This document shows, one piece after another, positions 44,162 through 52,697 of a stretch of DNA of 64,000 bases. Made by a program: the position numbers and the translations under genes. This stretch comes from Sphingomonas sp. NFR15 (GTDB lineage: Bacteria > Pseudomonadota > Alphaproteobacteria > Sphingomonadales > Sphingomonadaceae). The notes below the pieces were generated by a model that worked only from the letters and a program-made list of their open reading frames with translations, had not been told where the DNA came from and did not search any database. The stretch spans positions 90,209 through 154,208 of the forward strand of contig NZ_FMWX01000009.1 in assembly GCF_900103265.1 (NCBI RefSeq). The letters run 5' to 3'. Numbering within the stretch: position 1 is the first letter of the stretch; each line of letters begins with the position of its first letter.

Positions 44162-45355
44162 TCAGGCCCGCGCGCGCAGGCTGCCGACTTGCAGCGCCGC
44201 GGCGACCAGCGCGAACCCGCCGCCAAGCAGCACGACAGCGCTCCAACCGCCCTGGTTCCAACCGATCGTCGCCGCCGCCGAACCGGCCGCGCCGCCGAGG
44301 AACATAGCGCCCATGAAGATCGTGTTGAGCCGAGAGCGCGCCTCCGGCCGCAGCGCGTAGACGACGTGCTGGTTCGAGACGAGCGCGCTCTGCACCGCGA
44401 AATCGAGCAGGATGACGCCCGCGACCAGCCCCGCGATCGACGTCCACAGGCCGAATATCACCCATGACGCCAGCGTCAGCACCGCGCCGAGCGCGATCAC
44501 CTGATGCGGCCCGCGCCGGTCGGCGATTCGCCCTGCGATCGGCGCCGCGAGGATGCCGACCGCGCCGACGACGCCGAACAGCCCGGCGACCTCAGCCCCC
44601 AACGCGAAGCGCGGTTCCTGCAACCGCAGCGCGAGAATTGTCCAGAACGCGCTGAACGCCCCGAACAGCAGCGATTGTGTCATCGCCGCCAGCCGCAACG
44701 CGCCGAACTCACGCCACAGATGGACAAGCGAGCGCAGCAACGCGCCGTAGCGCAAACCGCTATCGGGGTGGCTGCGCGGCAGACGCAGCGCCATCAGCCC
44801 GCAGGCGGCGAGCGCCATCGGCACGCCGAGCCAGAACATCGCCCGCCATCCCGAATGGGTCGCGACGAACCCGGCCAACGTGCGGCTGAGCAGGATGCCG
44901 CAGAGCAGCCCCGACATGACCACGCCGACCGTGGCGCCGCGCCGTTCGGGCGCGGAGAGGTGCGCGGCGAAAGGCACGATCTGTTGCGCGACGGTGGCCG
45001 CCGCGCCGACCAGCAATGAGGCCAGAATGACCAGACCGACCGTCGGCGCCGCCGCTGCCGCGACCAGCGCCAAGGCGAGAACGCCGAACTGGATCAGGAT
45101 CAACCGTTTGCGCTCGACTAGGTCGCCGAGAGGCACCAGCAGGAACAGCCCGGCGGCATAGCCCAATTGGGTCGCAGTCGGGATCATGCCTGCGGCGGTG
45201 CCGGGGAAGTCGCGCTCGATGACGCCGAGCATCGGCTGGTTGTAATAGATGTTGGCGACGCCGATCCCCGTCGCCACCGCCATCGCCAGCGTGACGCCGT
45301 AGGTCAGCGGTTTCGCCGCGGGTGCTTGCGTATCCACGGACACTCTGGTCGACAT
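44162..45355 (-). CDS. MFS transporter (YnfM/arabinose-efflux-like)
   Basis: A 397-aa 12-helix transporter. GVANIYYNQPMLGVI near residue 35 and GDLVERKRLILIQ (motif A-type) near residue 80 are typical of this MFS group. ATG 45355 follows GAGGAG. It is the first gene of the run into the flavin monooxygenase. Export of the monooxygenase substrate or product is plausible; direction of transport is not proven by sequence. Confidence 0.87.
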   Translation of the reverse strand: MSTRVSVDTQAPAAKPLTYGVTLAMAVATGIGVANIYYNQPMLGVIERDFPGTAAGMIPTATQLGYAAGLFLLVPLGDLVERKRLILIQFGVLALALVAAAAAPTVGLVILASLLVGAAATVAQQIVPFAAHLSAPERRGATVGVVMSGLLCGILLSRTLAGFVATHSGWRAMFWLGVPMALAACGLMALRLPRSHPDSGLRYGALLRSLVHLWREFGALRLAAMTQSLLFGAFSAFWTILALRLQEPRFALGAEVAGLFGVVGAVGILAAPIAGRIADRRGPHQVIALGAVLTLASWVIFGLWTSIAGLVAGVILLDFAVQSALVSNQHVVYALRPEARSRLNTIFMGAMFLGGAAGSAAATIGWNQGGWSAVVLLGGGFALVAAALQVGSLRARA

Positions 45356-45618
45356 CACGAAACTCCTCGGAAGATCTTGCGCCCGATCTATTCACACGCC
45401 CTTGCCGAGCATAGCGATACGAAAGTTTGGGGGCGATCAGCCGGTGGGCCCGAGCGCGGTGAGCTTACCCGTCTCACGTTCTGCCGTGACCTCGATCCGA
45501 TCGCGCAACAGGCGCCAGGCTCTTTAGCGGGTGAAGGCCATGCCGTAGCTTTCCTAGGAGACATGCGCGTCACCAAGAGCTCCCGCCGATGTCCGCGCCG
45601 GCGGGGCGACACTCACGG

Positions 45619-47136
45619 TCACGATGCCGGTCGCCCGTCGCTCGTGGGCGCCTCGCCCTCGGGATCATCGCTGCTCCAGCCGAGCCGTAGCGCGCCTCCC
45701 GGGTTGCCCGGCGTCGCACGGCCACCCCGATCAGCGATTCCTTCGGCGACCGCGCGGCGCTGCGCGGCTGTCCCCCCTTCGACCAGCAGCGCGCGCTTGC
45801 GGCGTGCCGTCGCCCAGGCGGATGCGGTCAGCGCCGCGTCGTCGATGACGCCTGCATCGAGCGCGATCGCGGGCAACGCGGCCTCGGCCGGCGGAACAAG
45901 GCGCACCGTCCACTGCGGCAGCGCACGTGCGGCCCGCGCCTCGAGCGCACGGTAGCCGGCGATCGACAATCCGGGCAGTGCCGCCGCCGTGGCGCTCAGC
46001 GTCGCCGCCGCGTCGTCCGTCTCGACCGCCGCCGGCTCGACACCCGCTATTAGCGCGAAGTCGGCCACGGCGCGCCGTTGACGCTCGGCATCGCTCGTCC
46101 CACCCGCATTCCCGGCTCGCGCGATCTGCGCCGCCTCGACCCCGCCCCCGCCTGACCCGACACTTAGCTGGTCGACATGTAGGTCGATCGGCCGCCCGAG
46201 CCGCTCGCGGAGGTCGGTCGCGAGGATACGATCCGCGGCAGGATCGAGCTTCGGTGTCAGGACGACGGCACGGATGCGGATGGGGTTGGCGGCATAGTCG
46301 ATGTCGAGTTGCCCGAGGCGTGACGAATTCGCGAAGCGTTCGCTGATCGTCTCGCGGACCTGGCGCTGCGCCACGGCCTCGAACGCGATCTGGCGCAGCG
46401 CCGCGCCGAGTGGCACGGATAACAGACCCAAAGCGGCGACGAACAGGACGAGCTGCCATCCGGTATGCTGCGGCGAGAGGTGGCTGCCGAACCCATAGGC
46501 GCGCGCCACGAGAGCAGCAGTGAGCGCGATCGTGATCGCATTTGTGACGAAGAGCAGTAGCGCGCCAGCGAACACCGTCCAGTTGAGCGTGGCGATGCCA
46601 AAGCCCACCACCACCAGCGGCGGCATCAGTGCGATCGCGATTGCTACGCCGACGACCGTACCGCCACGCCCGCGTATCAACGCATAGGCGCCCGCCACGG
46701 CCGACAGAAGCGCGACCAGCAGGTCGAACAAAGTGGGTCGGGTCCGCCCGGCGATTTCGCTGGTGATCGTCTGGATCGGCGAGAGCGTGACGAACACGAC
46801 CGACAGCGCCACGGCCAGCAGCGCGCCGGCGAGCAGAGCGGTGGCCGCCCGGCGAATCTCGTGCGTGTCGACCGTCGCGATGCCGAAGCCGAGCCCGATG
46901 ATCGGCATCATCAACGGCGACAACAGCATCGCGCCGATAAGCACCGCCACCGACGGCATCAGCAGCCCAAGCAGCGATATCGCGGCCGAGATCACGATGA
47001 GGAAGGCGTAGCGGCCAGACCAGCCCGAATCCTCCGCGATCTGGCGCAGCACCGCCTCGTGATCGACACCGCCGACCACCCAGAGCGTCCACCAACGGCT
47101 CACCCGTCCTCGATCGTGCCGTATCGTCTGTGCCAT
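45619..47136 (-). CDS. DUF389-family membrane protein
   Basis: A 505-aa protein. Residues 40-260 have six to seven transmembrane helices with the family hallmarks LLSPLMMPIIGLGFGIA and GRGGTVVGVAIAIALMPPLVVVG; the C-terminal half (about 270-505) is soluble, Ala-rich and variable. The family has no settled function; ion or metabolite transport has been suggested. A 263-bp stretch (45356-45618) between this gene and the MFS start shows no gene. The stop region is Pro/Gly/Ser-rich. Confidence 0.85.
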   Translation of the reverse strand: MAQTIRHDRGRVSRWWTLWVVGGVDHEAVLRQIAEDSGWSGRYAFLIVISAAISLLGLLMPSVAVLIGAMLLSPLMMPIIGLGFGIATVDTHEIRRAATALLAGALLAVALSVVFVTLSPIQTITSEIAGRTRPTLFDLLVALLSAVAGAYALIRGRGGTVVGVAIAIALMPPLVVVGFGIATLNWTVFAGALLLFVTNAITIALTAALVARAYGFGSHLSPQHTGWQLVLFVAALGLLSVPLGAALRQIAFEAVAQRQVRETISERFANSSRLGQLDIDYAANPIRIRAVVLTPKLDPAADRILATDLRERLGRPIDLHVDQLSVGSGGGGVEAAQIARAGNAGGTSDAERQRRAVADFALIAGVEPAAVETDDAAATLSATAAALPGLSIAGYRALEARAARALPQWTVRLVPPAEAALPAIALDAGVIDDAALTASAWATARRKRALLVEGGTAAQRRAVAEGIADRGGRATPGNPGGALRLGWSSDDPEGEAPTSDGRPAS

Positions 47137-47213
47137 GTGGTCTCCACGCTTACTCTCCGGGAGACACCTGCTAGGCCAACCGATCACGAAGGGCGAGCCG
47201 CCACCGCGTCGCG

Positions 47214-48182
47214 TCAGGGTTTCTTGCAGCGCCCGAGCCCCAGGAGTGTCGTGCGCAAGGCTTCGGCCAAGGGCGTGGCCGGCACTTCGCCGAGGAAGTT
47301 CCGCAGCTTTCCATCCACGAGCCGCAGCGGGCTGCGCCAGAGATACGTCATCTCGCGCATTTCACGAGCGGTTTCGTTGAACGGCGCGAGAAGATGCACC
47401 AGCGGCCACGGAAATGGATAGATCGGTATGCGCGGGCGCCCGGCGGCCGTCCGGATCGCCTCGGCGAAATCGCGGTTGTCCTCCACCCAGGTGCCGCCGA
47501 ACTGAAAGCTGTCGAAGTCGGCGAGTTCGTCGCGCCGTTCAAGCAGGCGCGCCATCGTTTCCGCCAAGTCGGGCAGATAGGCCCACGCATGACCCGTACC
47601 TGCCCGCGCAGGGTTGAATATTCGCTTCAACGGACCCGCTGTCGGCACCATGCCCTGCGCGAACCAGGTATTGCCGCTGCGCGGTCCGTAGAAATCGCCG
47701 GCGCGGACCACGAGGGCTTTCGCGCCGCGCGCGGTCGCCTGCTCCAAACGGCGCTCCATCTCGGCCCGGATGCGCCCCTTGCGCGTCAGCGGGTTTTGCG
47801 GCGCGTGCTCATCCACCGCGTCGCCCGCGTCCGGACCGTAATTGTACACCGTGCCGGGCAGGAGTACGCGCGCCTCGTTCCGCACCGCTGCGGCGATCGT
47901 ATTGTCGAGCATCGGCAGAACCAGCCCGCTCCAATTGCGATAGCCCGGCGGATTCACCGCGTGGACGATCACGCGAATGCCGGCGGCCGCCCGCTGGACC
48001 GACGCCTGATCCATCGCGTCACCTGCGGTCCAGTGCAGGTCGGGGTTGCTCTGCGACGCGCGGGACGGGTCGCGATGGAGCGCCCGTACCTCCCAACCCC
48101 GTGCGTGCAACGCGCGCGCGACCTCGCCACCGATCCCGCCCGTCGCGCCGATCACCAGAGCCTTGTTCACCGCTACCGTCAT
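47214..48182 (-). CDS. NAD(P)-binding epimerase/reductase-like protein
   Basis: A 322-aa extended short-chain dehydrogenase-type protein. N-terminal Rossmann motif ALVIGATGGIGGEVARAL (GxxGxxG), then VIVHAVNPPGY, a YNYGPDAGDAVDE segment in the active-site region and VVRAGDFYGPRSGN. A Tyr-x-x-x-Lys pair is not evident, so catalysis may be atypical and it could be a reductase or binding protein. Divergent from the LysR gene with 89 bp between, so probably its regulatory target. Confidence 0.8.
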   Translation of the reverse strand: MTVAVNKALVIGATGGIGGEVARALHARGWEVRALHRDPSRASQSNPDLHWTAGDAMDQASVQRAAAGIRVIVHAVNPPGYRNWSGLVLPMLDNTIAAAVRNEARVLLPGTVYNYGPDAGDAVDEHAPQNPLTRKGRIRAEMERRLEQATARGAKALVVRAGDFYGPRSGNTWFAQGMVPTAGPLKRIFNPARAGTGHAWAYLPDLAETMARLLERRDELADFDSFQFGGTWVEDNRDFAEAIRTAAGRPRIPIYPFPWPLVHLLAPFNETAREMREMTYLWRSPLRLVDGKLRNFLGEVPATPLAEALRTTLLGLGRCKKP

Positions 48183-48226
48183 GTCTCACCTCCTCGATGT
48201 CACGAGTGAGATGAACGGTCTGATGC

Positions 48227-48261
48227 CAATCGGAAATTGTGGATGGGGGCATAGCTGCTAT
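48227..48261. promoter_or_regulatory. Putative operator between the reductase-like gene and lysR
   Basis: CAAT (48227-48230) and ATTG (48236-48239) form a short inverted repeat, and ATAGC-T-GCTAT at 48251-48261 is a perfect 11-bp palindrome ending 11 bp before the LysR start. LysR regulators typically bind such dyads in the divergent promoter; the palindrome near the start would suit autorepression. Confidence 0.4.
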
Positions 48262-48271
48262 ACATTTTTGC

Positions 48272-49171
48272 ATGAATATACATGGCCCAGGCTGGGAATT
48301 GTGGCGGACCTTCGACGCGGTTATCCGCGAGGGCAGCTTGTCGAGTGCCGCCCGCGCACTTGGTCTCACCCAGCCGACCGCAGGCCGGCATATCGCCGAA
48401 CTCGAAGCCCAATTGAGTGCGGGCGCGCTGTTCACCCGTTCGGCACGAGGGCTTCACGCCACCGAGACGGCACGGGCACTGGCACCACATGCGGCCGCGA
48501 TGGCAGCCGCCGCCGCGGCGTTGATCCGTACCGCCTCCGCGCCCGCGAACGCCGCAGCGGGGGTCGTACGCATCAGCGCGAGCGAGGTTGTCGGGGTCGA
48601 AGTGTTACCGCCGATCTTAGCCACGCTGCATGCCGCTCACCCCGGGCTCGCGCTTGAGCTACTGCTCACCAACACGACATCCGATCTGCTGCGGCGTGAT
48701 GCCGACATCGCGGTCCGGATGACACAGCCCAAGCAACAGGCGCTGCTCGCGAAATCGACCGGCCGTATTCGCCTAGGCTTCTACGCACATCGCGATTACC
48801 TCGCTCGCTCCGCCCCGATCGAAAATGCCGCGGATCTCGCTTCGCATGCCCTGATCGGGTTCGACCGCGACGCGGCTTCGCTGCGCGCGATCAACGCGGT
48901 CTGGCCCGATCTGCCGGGCTTCGCGTTGCGTACCGACAACCAGTTGGCCCAGGTCGCGGCGGTGCGCGCCGGCTTCGGCATCGGCGTGGTACAAGACCCG
49001 ATCGCCCGCCGTGATCCGGCGCTTTTCCCGGTGCTGCGGGATACGTTCATCGCTCACCTTCCCGTGTGGGTCGTCATGCACGAGGACTTGCGATCGACGC
49101 ACCGCATGCGGATCGTGTTCGACGCGTTGGTCAAGGGCATGACCGCGCACGCCCTGGCAAGCGAAGGTTGA
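48272..49171 (+). CDS. LysR-family transcriptional regulator
   Basis: A 299-aa regulator. The N-terminal winged helix-turn-helix is clear (LWRTFDAVIREGSLSSAARA, LGLTQPTAGRHIAELEAQL), followed by a periplasmic-binding-like sensor domain (DADIAVRMTQPKQQALLAK, AVRAGFGIGVVQD). ATG 48272 puts the HTH at the usual distance. It is divergent from the reductase-like gene that it likely controls. The effector is unknown. Confidence 0.92.
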   Translation: MNIHGPGWELWRTFDAVIREGSLSSAARALGLTQPTAGRHIAELEAQLSAGALFTRSARGLHATETARALAPHAAAMAAAAAALIRTASAPANAAAGVVRISASEVVGVEVLPPILATLHAAHPGLALELLLTNTTSDLLRRDADIAVRMTQPKQQALLAKSTGRIRLGFYAHRDYLARSAPIENAADLASHALIGFDRDAASLRAINAVWPDLPGFALRTDNQLAQVAAVRAGFGIGVVQDPIARRDPALFPVLRDTFIAHLPVWVVMHEDLRSTHRMRIVFDALVKGMTAHALASEG

Positions 49172-49186
49172 GCGACCCACCCGCCT

Positions 49187-49459
49187 TCATTCGGCGGACG
49201 GCGGATGTGCGCCAGCGCCGAGCGATATCGCCGTCGCCACCAGGCTTGCGACCGACGTCGCGCCCAGCTTGCGCATGATCCGGGCGCGATGGATTTCGAC
49301 GGTGCGGTGGCTGATGCCGAGCTCGCCTCCGATCGCCTTATTGGTGAGGCCGGCCAATATGCCGACCAACACCTCGCGCTCACGGGGCGAGAGACGATCC
49401 AGGGAGGGAGGATCGGAGCCCCGCGCCGGGTCGGGCGCCGGATCTTCCGCAGCGGACAT
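49187..49459 (-). CDS. Stand-alone LuxR/FixJ-type DNA-binding protein
   Basis: A 90-aa protein that is only a GerE/LuxR helix-turn-helix (LSPREREVLVGILAGLTNKAI, GISHRTVEIHRARIMRKLG) with a short N-terminal linker. Its ATG overlaps the stop of the receiver-only gene (TGATG), so the two halves of a FixJ-like regulator are made as separate, coupled proteins. Confidence 0.88.
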   Translation of the reverse strand: MSAAEDPAPDPARGSDPPSLDRLSPREREVLVGILAGLTNKAIGGELGISHRTVEIHRARIMRKLGATSVASLVATAISLGAGAHPPSAE

Positions 49460-49860
49460 CAATCGCCACCGGCGGACCGCACGGTCAGGTTCGCCACCGT
49501 GTTGACGAGCGCATACTCCTTGAACGGCTTTTCGAGGAAGGCGCTGAACCCCGCCTCCGAGGCGGCACGCCGCAACTCCTCCGTCGGGAAAGCGGTTATG
49601 AGAATCGCCGGCCCCCGCCACCCGAGATTTCTCAGAGTACCGAGGACGTTGATTCCGTTTCTGTCACCCAGAAGATAATCGATGACGAGGCACACCGCCA
49701 CGGTCAATTCTTCGTCCAGCAGCATCGGATCGGCCGCGGCGTAAGCGCGAACGTCGAAGCCGCGCCCCTGAAGCAGAAGTTGCATCGACCGGCGCATCCC
49801 AGCATCGTCCTCCACGACAAGAATTCGCGGTCGCTTGCTGCTTTGCACACCCTGAATCAT
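49459..49860 (-). CDS. Receiver-only response regulator
   Basis: A 133-aa receiver domain: RILVVEDDAGMRRS, acceptor Asp in VCLVIDYLLGD, Thr in ILITAF and Lys in FLEKPFKEYAL. It ends shortly after the receiver fold without an output domain; the next gene supplies a LuxR-type HTH. ATG 49860 is chosen. It may work as the phospho-input half of a two-gene regulator or as a phosphate sink for the kinase encoded upstream. Confidence 0.88.
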   Translation of the reverse strand: MIQGVQSSKRPRILVVEDDAGMRRSMQLLLQGRGFDVRAYAAADPMLLDEELTVAVCLVIDYLLGDRNGINVLGTLRNLGWRGPAILITAFPTEELRRAASEAGFSAFLEKPFKEYALVNTVANLTVRSAGGD

Positions 49861-49920
49861 GGTCACCTACGCCATCCTTTCGCCTGTCGCGAATGGATGC
49901 CCGGCGCCGCCCGGTGGGTC

Positions 49921-49928
49921 GCTACGTA
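49921..49928. promoter_or_regulatory. GCTACGTA motif, possible FixJ-type site
   Basis: GCTACGTA lies 61 bp before the receiver-gene ATG, between two regulator genes. The same core recurs at 56597-56608. Its resemblance to the FixJ box (GTAMGTAG, from memory) is the reason for calling it regulatory. Confidence 0.35.
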
Positions 49929-49941
49929 TTGATCCTAAGCA

Positions 49942-50556
49942 TCACGCGCCCATGCCAGCGGCGAAGGCGATGCGCAGGGCGTCGGAAAGGCTGCGTACTT
50001 CCAACTTGGTCATCACGTTGGCGCGGTGAACCTCGACGGTTCGTGGCGAAATTCCGAGATCGAAGGCAATCGTCTTGTTGGGTAGCCCCTGCGCCAGCCC
50101 CCCCAGCACATCGCGTTCTCTTGGGGTGAGGACGCCGAGAAGCACGTCCGCCTCTTCGGCCCTCGCGACAGCAGCATCCGCCCTGGCGATCCGATCGAAG
50201 GCAGATTCAACCGCGGCGAGAAGCGCTGCTTTGTCGAAGGGTTTTTCGAGGAAATCGACGGCACCCGCTTTCATGGCGCGAACGGCGATTCCGATATCGC
50301 CGTGGCCCGTCATGATAACGACCGGCATCGTCACCCCCCGTTCGGCGAGGATCTGCTGCACCTCGAGACCGTCGATCTCCGGCATGCGGATGTCGAGGAG
50401 TATGCAGCCATGCTCCACGTGCTTCACGTCCTTGAGGAAGGCCGCGCCCGTGCTCCAGGCGGTCACGGCATAGCCGCTCGTCTTGAGCGCGAAGCTGGTC
50501 GATCGCCGCATCGATTCGTCGTCTTCGACAATATGTACGAGTTTATTGCTCACCAT
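49942..50556 (-). CDS. fixJ: FixJ-family response regulator (second copy)
   Basis: A 204-aa regulator with receiver (VHIVEDDESMRRS; Asp in ILLDIRMPE; Lys in FLEKPFD) and LuxR HTH (LTPRERDVLGGLAQGLPNKTI, ISPRTVEVHRANVMTKLEV). ATG 50556 overlaps the kinase stop by 14 bp, so the kinase is its partner. It strongly resembles the regulator at 36019-36696 in layout and motifs, and matches the usual FixJ length. Confidence 0.93.
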   Translation of the reverse strand: MVSNKLVHIVEDDESMRRSTSFALKTSGYAVTAWSTGAAFLKDVKHVEHGCILLDIRMPEIDGLEVQQILAERGVTMPVVIMTGHGDIGIAVRAMKAGAVDFLEKPFDKAALLAAVESAFDRIARADAAVARAEEADVLLGVLTPRERDVLGGLAQGLPNKTIAFDLGISPRTVEVHRANVMTKLEVRSLSDALRIAFAAGMGA

Positions 50557-52528
50557 GTTCGTCCTCCATTTCAGCGAGCGGCAGCGTGAAATGAAAGCAG
50601 GTTCCCCCGCCTTCGCCGGGTTCCATCCAGATACGCCCCTCATTTGCTTCGATAATCGTGCGGCAGATCGAGAGGCCGAGACCCATCCCGTCCTGCTTGG
50701 TGCTGACAAATGCGGTGAAAAGCTGGTTCGCGATCTCCGGCGCCACGCCCGGCCCGGTATCCATCACGGTGACCCGCGCGAAACCCGCCCGGTCAAGGCG
50801 GCTTGTCACGGTAACCCGCCGCTCGTCCTGATCTTTCATCGCCTCGCAAGCATTGCGGATGAGGTTGATGAGAACCTGCTGGATCTGGACCCGGTCGACG
50901 AAGACCGGCGAGGCATAGGGATCGAGATCGAAACGCGCTTCGATGCCGCGCTCGCGCGCACCGATAAGCCCAAGCACCGAAGCCTCGTTGATGAGCGCCG
51001 GCAACCGTTCGACCGTCCGCGCGACCTCACCACGCGCGACGAACTCCCGCAGGCGGCGCACGATGTCGCCGGCGCGCAGCGCATCCTTGGCGGCGTCGCC
51101 CAGCGCTTCGATCAGCATGGGCAATTCGGCGGGATCGAGATCGACCAGACGATCGCGCACCGCCTCGACATAATTGGCGATCGCGCCGATCGGCTGGTTG
51201 AGTTCATGGGCGAGAGTCGATGCCATTGACCCCATCGCGCTCACCCGGGAAACGTGGATCAACTCGGACCGCAAATCCTCGAGCCGTGCCTCGGTGTGGC
51301 GTCGTTCGGTCAGATCGCGAACGAAGCCGGTGAAGATGCGCTGATCGCCGGTGCTTGCTTCGCCAATCGACAACTCCATGGGGAAACTCGAACCGTCCTT
51401 GCGGGCGGCGAAGACCACCCGCCCCTTTCCAATGATCCGCTTCTCGCCGGTCTCGAGATAGCGCGCGATATAGCTGTCATGCCGCTCGCGATCGGGCGAC
51501 GGCATCAGCATGCTCACGTTGCGACCGACCGTCTCCTCCTCGCTATAGCCGAACAGCGCCTGCGCCGCCGCGCTGAACGACAAAATCACGCCATGATCGT
51601 TGATCACGACCATCGCGTCGGGCACGGTCGAGAGGATCGAACTCAAATGGTCCTCGCGGGCGCGGATCGTGTTTTCCGCCGCGCGCTTGTCGGTGATGTC
51701 GGAGACGATCTTGGCGAAGCCGCGCAGCTCGCCGGCCTCATCCACGAGCGCGGTGGTCGATACCGCCGCAAGGAACTCGCGACCGTCCTTGCGCAAACGC
51801 CAGTCCTCTTCCTCGAATCTGCCCTCCTCCCGTGCCCGTGCGAGATCCGCTTCGGGTTTGCCGATCGCGCGGGCATCGGGCGGGTAGAAGAGCGATGCGT
51901 GTTTACCCAGAACCTCGGCTTCGCTCCACCCCTTCAGCCGTTCGGCGCCCTCGTTCCAGATCGTCACATGCCCCGTCGTGTCGAGCATATAGATCGCGTG
52001 CCCATGCGCACCGTCGATCAGGAGATTGAGTTCCTCGATCACCTGCCGCGCCTCACGGGAACGCGCATCCGCCTTCGCGTCGCTCACGCTCGCGCGTCTC
52101 CGCGCCCGGTTCATCAGGTGGCCGAGCGCGATGATACCAGCGGCCACCACCAGGAAGGTTGCAGCCTCGACGATATCCGCGGCGTTGAGCCTTCCGAAAC
52201 CCGAGAAGTACCAGCCAAAGCCCAGCGACATGATTGCGGCCAACACGGCCGGGACCGGCCCGCAAGCCAAGACCGTGGCCAAGATCGCGAGCACGAAGGG
52301 AAGATAGGCCGCCCGATCACCAAGCACCGGTTCGAGCGCGGCGCGGGCGGCGGCGGCGACAAGCACGCCGATGATCGCGACGCCAAACCCAGACCACCGT
52401 GAACTTCCCCACCCCGGCATACCGAATGCGGCCTCCGTCCGCGCGATCAGCCGGTCCGCAGCGGAAAGGGACTCATTCTCGCGCCTGAAACTGCTTTCAC
52501 TATAGAAGCTTTTTGCCCGGAACGACAT
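50543..52528 (-). CDS. fixL: FixL-like membrane haem-PAS histidine kinase
   Basis: A 661-aa kinase. Residues 45-145 are a hydrophobic four-helix DUF4118/KdpD-like module; two PAS domains follow (about 165-290, 295-415), then HisKA (TLAHELNQPIGAIANY) and HATPase (DGMGLGLSICRTIIEANEG). The second PAS closely follows FixL: LMPSPDRERHDSYI with His350, and IIGKGRVV with Arg370, exactly 20 residues apart as haem ligand His200 and Arg220 are in Bradyrhizobium FixL. The oxygen-sensing role is an inference from these residues and gene order. Co-transcribed with fixJ. Confidence 0.88.
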   Translation of the reverse strand: MSFRAKSFYSESSFRRENESLSAADRLIARTEAAFGMPGWGSSRWSGFGVAIIGVLVAAAARAALEPVLGDRAAYLPFVLAILATVLACGPVPAVLAAIMSLGFGWYFSGFGRLNAADIVEAATFLVVAAGIIALGHLMNRARRRASVSDAKADARSREARQVIEELNLLIDGAHGHAIYMLDTTGHVTIWNEGAERLKGWSEAEVLGKHASLFYPPDARAIGKPEADLARAREEGRFEEEDWRLRKDGREFLAAVSTTALVDEAGELRGFAKIVSDITDKRAAENTIRAREDHLSSILSTVPDAMVVINDHGVILSFSAAAQALFGYSEEETVGRNVSMLMPSPDRERHDSYIARYLETGEKRIIGKGRVVFAARKDGSSFPMELSIGEASTGDQRIFTGFVRDLTERRHTEARLEDLRSELIHVSRVSAMGSMASTLAHELNQPIGAIANYVEAVRDRLVDLDPAELPMLIEALGDAAKDALRAGDIVRRLREFVARGEVARTVERLPALINEASVLGLIGARERGIEARFDLDPYASPVFVDRVQIQQVLINLIRNACEAMKDQDERRVTVTSRLDRAGFARVTVMDTGPGVAPEIANQLFTAFVSTKQDGMGLGLSICRTIIEANEGRIWMEPGEGGGTCFHFTLPLAEMEDEHGEQ

Positions 52529-52544
52529 CGTCTCGATCTCCGCT

Positions 52545-52566
52545 CCTTACGCATTGTTCCGTAAGG
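52545..52566. promoter_or_regulatory. CCTTACG-N8-CGTAAGG inverted repeat between divergent genes
   Basis: A perfect 7-bp inverted repeat (52545-52551 and 52560-52566) lies 17 bp before the kinase start and 132 bp before the acyl-CoA synthetase fusion start. Each arm contains GTAAG on one strand, part of the FixJ-box pattern. A dimeric regulator site controlling both divergent genes is likely. Confidence 0.45.
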
Positions 52567-52697
52567 GTCTTCCAGTTCTGGCTATCGGCGGCGGGGGTGA
52601 GCCGACATCGGGGAATCTACGAATGCTCACCGGCGGGCCGGTCGGACATTTTGGCGGGAGGCCAACGACGGCCCGACCGATCAAACGAGGCGCAGCC

